From assembly GCF_026420845.1 (NCBI RefSeq), contig NZ_JAOWCB010000006.1, positions 1 through 64,000 of the forward strand: 64,000 nt of DNA, read 5' to 3'. The position numbers and the translations under genes were made by a program. Shown here one piece after another: positions 59,997-64,000 of this stretch. Under the pieces are notes generated by a model that worked only from the letters and a program-made list of their open reading frames with translations, ran no database searches and was not told the DNA's origin. The DNA comes from Streptomyces sp. PR69. Lineage in GTDB: Bacteria; Actinomycetota; Actinomycetes; Streptomycetales; Streptomycetaceae. Each line of letters begins with the position of its first letter. The first letter of the stretch is position 1.

Positions 59997-60569
59997 ATGT
60001 CAGACTCTCAGCAGCCCAAATGGGAGGAACCCGGGCAGCCCCAACCCGGCCAGCGCCCAAGGAGGCGCAGGTGGATCTGGTGGGCGCTTGCTGCCCTGGT
60101 TGTGTTGATTATCGCGATTGTCCTCGCCATCCCCAGAGGGGACAACGGCAGCATCACACCGGACCCAGTCGAGACACCGACGCCATCCGAACCCGCGCCA
60201 CCACAAGAACCCGCGCCACCACAACAAGAGGAGGCCCCTGCGCCCGAAACTGAAACTGAGAGCCCCGAAGAGGATGAAGAGACCCGTGAGCGGCGAGACC
60301 TCGTCCAGTTCACCATCGACGACCGCTCCGTTTCCGGGTTCACGAGCATCTGGGTCACATGGACGATCACCAATCACAGCTCGGAGAAGTCGGACTACCG
60401 ATGGGACTGGGAGGCCGTGGCTCCGAACGGCGATCGGCTGGCCAACTCCACCGAATTCGTCAGCGATGTTCAGCCGGGCCAGACGGCCAAGGGTGAGACG
60501 CCCACCACTCTGGACACGACCAACGTGGAACTCAACGTGACCGACTTTGACCGCACCGCTTCCCCCTGA
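59997..60569 (+). CDS. Membrane-anchored acidic protein with C-terminal beta domain
   Basis: A 190-residue protein: basic N-terminus (RPRRRR), one membrane span (WIWWALAALVVLIIAIVLAI), an acidic/proline linker (TPTPSEPAPPQEPAPPQQEE, EETRERR) and a ~90-residue beta-rich C-terminal domain (VQFTIDDRSVSGFTSIWVTW, SSEKSDYRWDWEAVAPNGDR, QPGQTAKGETPTTLDTTNVE). The domain recalls DUF4352/FxLYD-type extracellular domains. It looks like part of the accessory insertion. Function unknown. Confidence 0.7.
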   Translation: MSDSQQPKWEEPGQPQPGQRPRRRRWIWWALAALVVLIIAIVLAIPRGDNGSITPDPVETPTPSEPAPPQEPAPPQQEEAPAPETETESPEEDEETRERRDLVQFTIDDRSVSGFTSIWVTWTITNHSSEKSDYRWDWEAVAPNGDRLANSTEFVSDVQPGQTAKGETPTTLDTTNVELNVTDFDRTASP

Positions 60570-60731
60570 ACGCGGGAACCGCCCCTACGCAGCGTTCGAG
60601 CCGGGCAGTGGCTGATCACATGACGCCCGGCTCTGCGCTGCGCGTGTGCTCAGCCCCGGCTCCGTTCATGTGCCCATGCGGCACACTGGACATTTGGCCG
60701 CGCCCCAGGGCCGTACCGGAAGGGTGCCACA

Positions 60732-62372
60732 TTGAATGGTCCGCTGATCGTCCAGAGCGACAAGACGCTCCTCCTCGAAGTCGACCACGAGCAGGCCGAC
60801 GCCTGCCGTCGTGCCATCGCGCCCTTCGCGGAGCTGGAGCGCGCGCCGGAGCACATCCACACCTACCGGGTGACGCCGCTCGGCCTGTGGAACGCCCGGG
60901 CCGCGGGACATGACGCCGAGCAGGTCGTCGACGCGCTCGTGGAGTTCTCGCGGTACCCCGTGCCGCACGCCCTCCTGGTGGACGTCGCCGAGACGATGGC
61001 CCGGTACGGGCGGCTGACGCTGGTCAGGCACCCGGCGCACGGGCTGGTGCTGAACACGACCGACCGGCCGGTGCTGGAGGAGGTCCTGCGGTCGAAGAAG
61101 ATCCAGCCGCTGGTCGGCGCGCGGATCGACCCGGACACGGTCATCGTGCACCCCTCGGAGCGCGGGCAGATCAAGCAGACGCTGCTGAAGCTGGGCTGGC
61201 CGGCCGAGGACCACGCCGGGTATGTGGACGGCGAGGCCCACCGCATCGAGCTGGACGAGTCGGGCTGGGCGCTGCGCCCGTATCAGAAGCAGGCAGTCGA
61301 GGGCTTCTGGCACGGCGGCTCCGGCGTCGTGGTGCTGCCCTGCGGCGCGGGCAAGACGCTGGTCGGCGCGGGGGCGATGGCGCAGGCGAAGGCGACGACG
61401 CTGATCCTGGTGACCAACACGGTCTCGGCGCGCCAGTGGAAGCACGAGCTGGTGCGGCGGACGTCCCTGTCGGCGGACGAGATCGGCGAGTACAGCGGCA
61501 CGAAGAAGGAGATCCGCCCGGTCACCATCGCCACGTACCAGGTGCTCACCACCAGGCGGAAGGGGATCTACCCCCATCTGGAGCTGTTCGACTCCCGCGA
61601 CTGGGGGCTGATCGTCTATGACGAGGTGCATCTGCTGCCCGCGCCGGTCTTCAAGTTCACCGCCGATCTGCAGGCGCGGCGGCGGCTCGGGCTGACCGCG
61701 ACGCTGGTGCGGGAGGACGGCCGGGAGTCGGATGTCTTCTCGCTGATCGGTCCGAAGCGGTTCGACGCCCCGTGGAAGGAGATCGAGGCGCAGGGCTATA
61801 TCGCCCCGGCGGACTGTGTCGAGGTGCGGGTGAATCTGACCGACTCGGAGCGGCTGGCGTATGCGACGGCCGAGCCGGAAGAGAAGTACCGCTTCTGTGC
61901 CACCACCGACACCAAGCGCAAGGTGGCCCAGGCCCTGGTGGAGCGGCACCGGGGCGAGCAGACGCTGGTGATCGGCCAGTACATCGACCAGCTGGACGAG
62001 CTGGGCGAGCATCTGGACGCGCCGGTGATCAAGGGCGAGACGTCGAACGCACAGCGGGAGAAGCTGTTCGACGCGTTCCGGGAGGGCGAGATCTCGGTGC
62101 TGGTGGTGTCGAAGGTGGCGAACTTCTCGATCGACCTGCCGGAGGCGACGGTCGCCATCCAGGTGTCGGGCACGTTCGGCTCGCGCCAGGAGGAGGCCCA
62201 GCGGCTGGGCCGGGTGCTGCGCCCCAAGGCGGACGGCCACAAGGCGCACTTCTACTCGGTGGTGGCGAGGGACACGATCGACCAGGACTTCGCGGCGCAC
62301 CGGCAGCGGTTCCTGGCGGAGCAGGGGTACGCGTACCGGATCGCGGACGCGGACGAGCTGCTCGCGGAGTAG
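60732..62372 (+). CDS. XPB/Rad25-type DNA repair helicase
   Basis: A 546-residue SF2 helicase. Start TTG 60732 (GGAAGGG upstream), as in other Streptomyces. N-terminal helicase-associated domain GPLIVQSDKTLLLEVDHEQA; Walker A LPCGAGKTL (residues 202-210); motif II YDEVHLL; motif III TATL; motif VI QEEAQRLGRVLRP. It is a bacterial XPB 3'-5' helicase proposed in repair. The related helicase-like protein at 55431 is its usual partner, here separated. Confidence 0.96.
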   Translation: MNGPLIVQSDKTLLLEVDHEQADACRRAIAPFAELERAPEHIHTYRVTPLGLWNARAAGHDAEQVVDALVEFSRYPVPHALLVDVAETMARYGRLTLVRHPAHGLVLNTTDRPVLEEVLRSKKIQPLVGARIDPDTVIVHPSERGQIKQTLLKLGWPAEDHAGYVDGEAHRIELDESGWALRPYQKQAVEGFWHGGSGVVVLPCGAGKTLVGAGAMAQAKATTLILVTNTVSARQWKHELVRRTSLSADEIGEYSGTKKEIRPVTIATYQVLTTRRKGIYPHLELFDSRDWGLIVYDEVHLLPAPVFKFTADLQARRRLGLTATLVREDGRESDVFSLIGPKRFDAPWKEIEAQGYIAPADCVEVRVNLTDSERLAYATAEPEEKYRFCATTDTKRKVAQALVERHRGEQTLVIGQYIDQLDELGEHLDAPVIKGETSNAQREKLFDAFREGEISVLVVSKVANFSIDLPEATVAIQVSGTFGSRQEEAQRLGRVLRPKADGHKAHFYSVVARDTIDQDFAAHRQRFLAEQGYAYRIADADELLAE

Positions 62373-62376
62373 CGCT

Positions 62377-62529
62377 TCAGCGTCGCCGTACGCCCGCTTC
62401 CTCGGCGTACTCGCCGAGGACGGCGACGCTGAACACGGCGGCGGCGAAGACCTTCACGGCGCGCAGGGCGGTGTCTATCGGGCGGTGGGCGGCGGGGGCC
62501 GCCGGGGCGGCTGCGGTGTGTGCGTTCAT
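62377..62529 (-). CDS. Small conserved protein convergent with XPB
   Basis: A 50-residue product starting ATG 62529 (MNAHTAAAPAAPAAHRPIDT), GGAGA ribosome site, with a short hydrophobic segment ALRAVKVFAAAVFSVAVLGE and EYAEEAGVRRR tail. Ends 4 bases after the XPB stop on the other strand. It recurs in this position in Streptomyces from memory; function unknown. Confidence 0.68.
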   Translation of the reverse strand: MNAHTAAAPAAPAAHRPIDTALRAVKVFAAAVFSVAVLGEYAEEAGVRRR

Positions 62530-63113
62530 GTCTCCATAATGGTTTTCGGCCGCCGCGGCCACATCGCTCTGCGGACTGAACCGCGGCGAGCGCAACGTAC
62601 GACTCCAGGCATACGGCATCCCCTACGGGGAGGACGGGCCGGCCTCGGGGGTCGTACCCGGGGCCGGGACCGGCGGGCACCCGAGACCGGGACCGCGGCA
62701 TCACCCGGGGCGTGGGCCGCCCTCAAGGCCCGGACCGGCGGGCATCACCGGCGTGGGCCGCCCGCCCTGAGGGCCGGGACCGCCGGGCGCGCCGCGGGTG
62801 GGCGGCCGGGCATCACCCCGGGCGCGGGCCTCCCGGCATCACCCGGGCCATGCGCCACCCTGAGGGCCGCCGAGCATCACCCCGGGCGTAGGCCGCCGGA
62901 AGGCCGGGGCCGCCGGGCGCGCCGCGGGCGGGCCCAGGACAGCCGGAGGCGGGGAAACTCAGTCGCCCGCGCGTCGGCCGCTGACTAGAATCGCCGCTCT
63001 TGCCCGCGCCCTGGGGCGGCGCTCGCCGCGGCCCCGAGGAGCGCTGCCGTCCGGACGGAAACCGGCGGCTTTCCGACGTGACCGCATCTCTTCCGTCCCG
63101 AAAGGCCGCCGCC
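62530..63113. repeat. GC-rich intergenic region with imperfect repeats
   Basis: 584 bases without a supported gene. cgggcatcaccccgggcg and gggccgccgggcgcgccgcg recur in imperfect copies from about 62640 to 62940. No clear promoter; a rifampicin-associated element for the next gene was looked for and not found. Confidence 0.55.
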
Positions 63114-64000
63114 GTGTCCGCCACGCCCACAACCGACTCCCTGGCCCTCGAACGCGCCCATCTCAGCGCGTCGCGCGCTGCGTTGCGCGCGATGCGCGAG
63201 GACGTCGAGGCGCTGGACATCCGCGACGTGACCGCGAACTGGGTCAACGCGGCGGTGCTCCAGACGCAGATCGAGGCGCGCATCGCGGCGCTCGCGGATC
63301 TCGCGCACACGCCGCTGTTCTTCGGCCGTCTGGACTATCTGGAGACGGCGCAGGAGGGCCAGCGCTTCTACATCGGCCGCCGCCATGTGCACGACGCGGA
63401 CGGCGATCCGATGGTCGTCGACTGGCGTGCGCCGGTCTCCCAGCCGTTCTACCGGGCGTCGCGGAAGGACCCGATGCACATCGGGCTGCGGCGGCGGTTC
63501 GGCTACACGGGCGGCGATCTCACCGCGTACGAGGACGAGCATCTGACCGACCCGGACGAGGAGGAGCGGACGAGCCGGCTGCTCCAGGCGGAGATCGAGC
63601 GGCCGCGTGTGGGCCCCATGCGGGACATCGTGGCGACGATCCAGCCGGAGCAGGACGAGATCGTACGGTCGGGGCTCGCGGGCACGGTGTGCGTGCAGGG
63701 CGGCCCCGGCACCGGGAAGACGGCGGTGGGGCTGCACCGGGTGGCGTATCTGCTGTACGCGCACCGGGAGCGGCTGGCCCGCACCGGCACCCTGGTGATC
63801 GGCCCGAACCGCTCCTTCCTCCACTACATCGAGCAGGTGCTGCCCGCGCTCGGCGAGCTTCAGGTCCGGCAGGCGACCGTCGACGAGCTGGTCACGGCGC
63901 ATGTGGAGGTGCGCGGTACGGACACCGCGCGGGCGGCCGTGGTCAAGGGTGACGCACGGATGGCGGAGGTGCTGCGGCGGGCGGTCCGGTCGCATGTCAC
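63114..64000 (+). CDS. HelD/HelR-like UvrD-family ATPase, N-terminal part (partial)
   Basis: The frame runs off the right edge. Starts GTG 63114 (GAAAGG upstream; GTG 63078 is also in frame). ALERAHLSASRAALRAMRED is the N-terminal antiparallel coiled coil, TPLFFGRLDYLETAQEGQRF and FYIGRRHVHDADGDPMVVDW are HelD motifs, and GGPGTGKT (residues 196-203) is Walker A. HelD/HelR proteins bind RNA polymerase, push into the channels and remove it from DNA; HelR confers rifampicin tolerance. Only 295 residues are visible. It follows the XPB gene in the core arrangement. Confidence 0.87.
   Translation, partial: MSATPTTDSLALERAHLSASRAALRAMREDVEALDIRDVTANWVNAAVLQTQIEARIAALADLAHTPLFFGRLDYLETAQEGQRFYIGRRHVHDADGDPMVVDWRAPVSQPFYRASRKDPMHIGLRRRFGYTGGDLTAYEDEHLTDPDEEERTSRLLQAEIERPRVGPMRDIVATIQPEQDEIVRSGLAGTVCVQGGPGTGKTAVGLHRVAYLLYAHRERLARTGTLVIGPNRSFLHYIEQVLPALGELQVRQATVDELVTAHVEVRGTDTARAAVVKGDARMAEVLRRAVRSHV

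Noticed and set aside
62530..63113. Rifampicin-associated element upstream of the HelR-like gene
   Set aside because: A GGGGCTTGC-type inverted element was not found; CTCTTGCCCGCGCC near 63000 is only a partial match.
1..64000. tRNA, rRNA, insertion sequence, integrase or transposase genes
   Set aside because: None could be supported; no cloverleaf, transposase DDE motif or terminal inverted repeat was seen.

Overview
The window is high-GC actinobacterial DNA, almost certainly a Streptomyces chromosome. The signs are very high third-position GC, many GTG/TTG starts, XRE-DUF397 regulator pairs, a DUF6415 gene, a futalosine-pathway menaquinone gene pair, DUF3027 and DUF2771 genes, an XPB-type helicase next to a HelD/HelR-like ATPase, and the intergenic repeat families familiar from Streptomyces.

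Left part (1-15.2 kb): the end of chorismate synthase, a WrbA-type quinone reductase, a Tat-exported protein of unknown function, a small accessory region (DUF6415 pair, XRE + DUF397 pair, degenerate DNA), and then a tight group of amino-acid chemistry genes: TauD dioxygenase, PLP decarboxylase, ATP-grasp ligase, a probable heme-dependent tyrosine 3-hydroxylase, and a divergent aromatic-amino-acid (DOPA) decarboxylase. A strong bidirectional hairpin follows, then three tandem paralogous secreted mini-proteins and an aquaporin-pirin operon.

Middle part (15.3-41.1 kb): this looks like an unusual biosynthetic locus with no NRPS or PKS. It has an asparagine synthetase, a DsbA-like protein, an SDR, an HPP membrane protein, an operon for L-2,3-diaminopropionate (sbnA-sbnB) with a large flavoprotein and an LctP-type permease, and a LysR regulator. 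After several unrelated accessory genes and repeat-rich DNA comes a second operon: cupin, the two subunits of an adenosylcobalamin glutamate mutase (3-methylaspartate), a paralogue of the large flavoprotein, and an acyl-CoA/AMP ligase. The same kind of palindrome (ACTT-N4-AAGT) lies upstream of both asnB and the cupin-mutase operon, which suggests shared control. The arrangement implies two non-proteinogenic amino-acid supply modules, each with its own copy of the same flavoprotein family, plus amide or thioester forming enzymes. The product cannot be named from sequence alone.

Right part (41.2-64 kb): mostly conserved Streptomyces core: lipoprotein, DUF3027, MFS, DUF2771, mqnB-mqnD, cold-shock protein, HAD phosphatase, an iron-siderophore ABC importer behind a probable iron box, a HAAS-type membrane protein, a helicase-like WYL protein, XPB helicase and the start of a HelR-like ATPase. 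Between the helicase-like gene and XPB lies a small, lower-GC accessory insertion with an XRE-TPR regulator and a membrane-anchored acidic protein. Several genes appear leaderless, with a -10-like hexamer 6-7 bases before the start codon and no Shine-Dalgarno.
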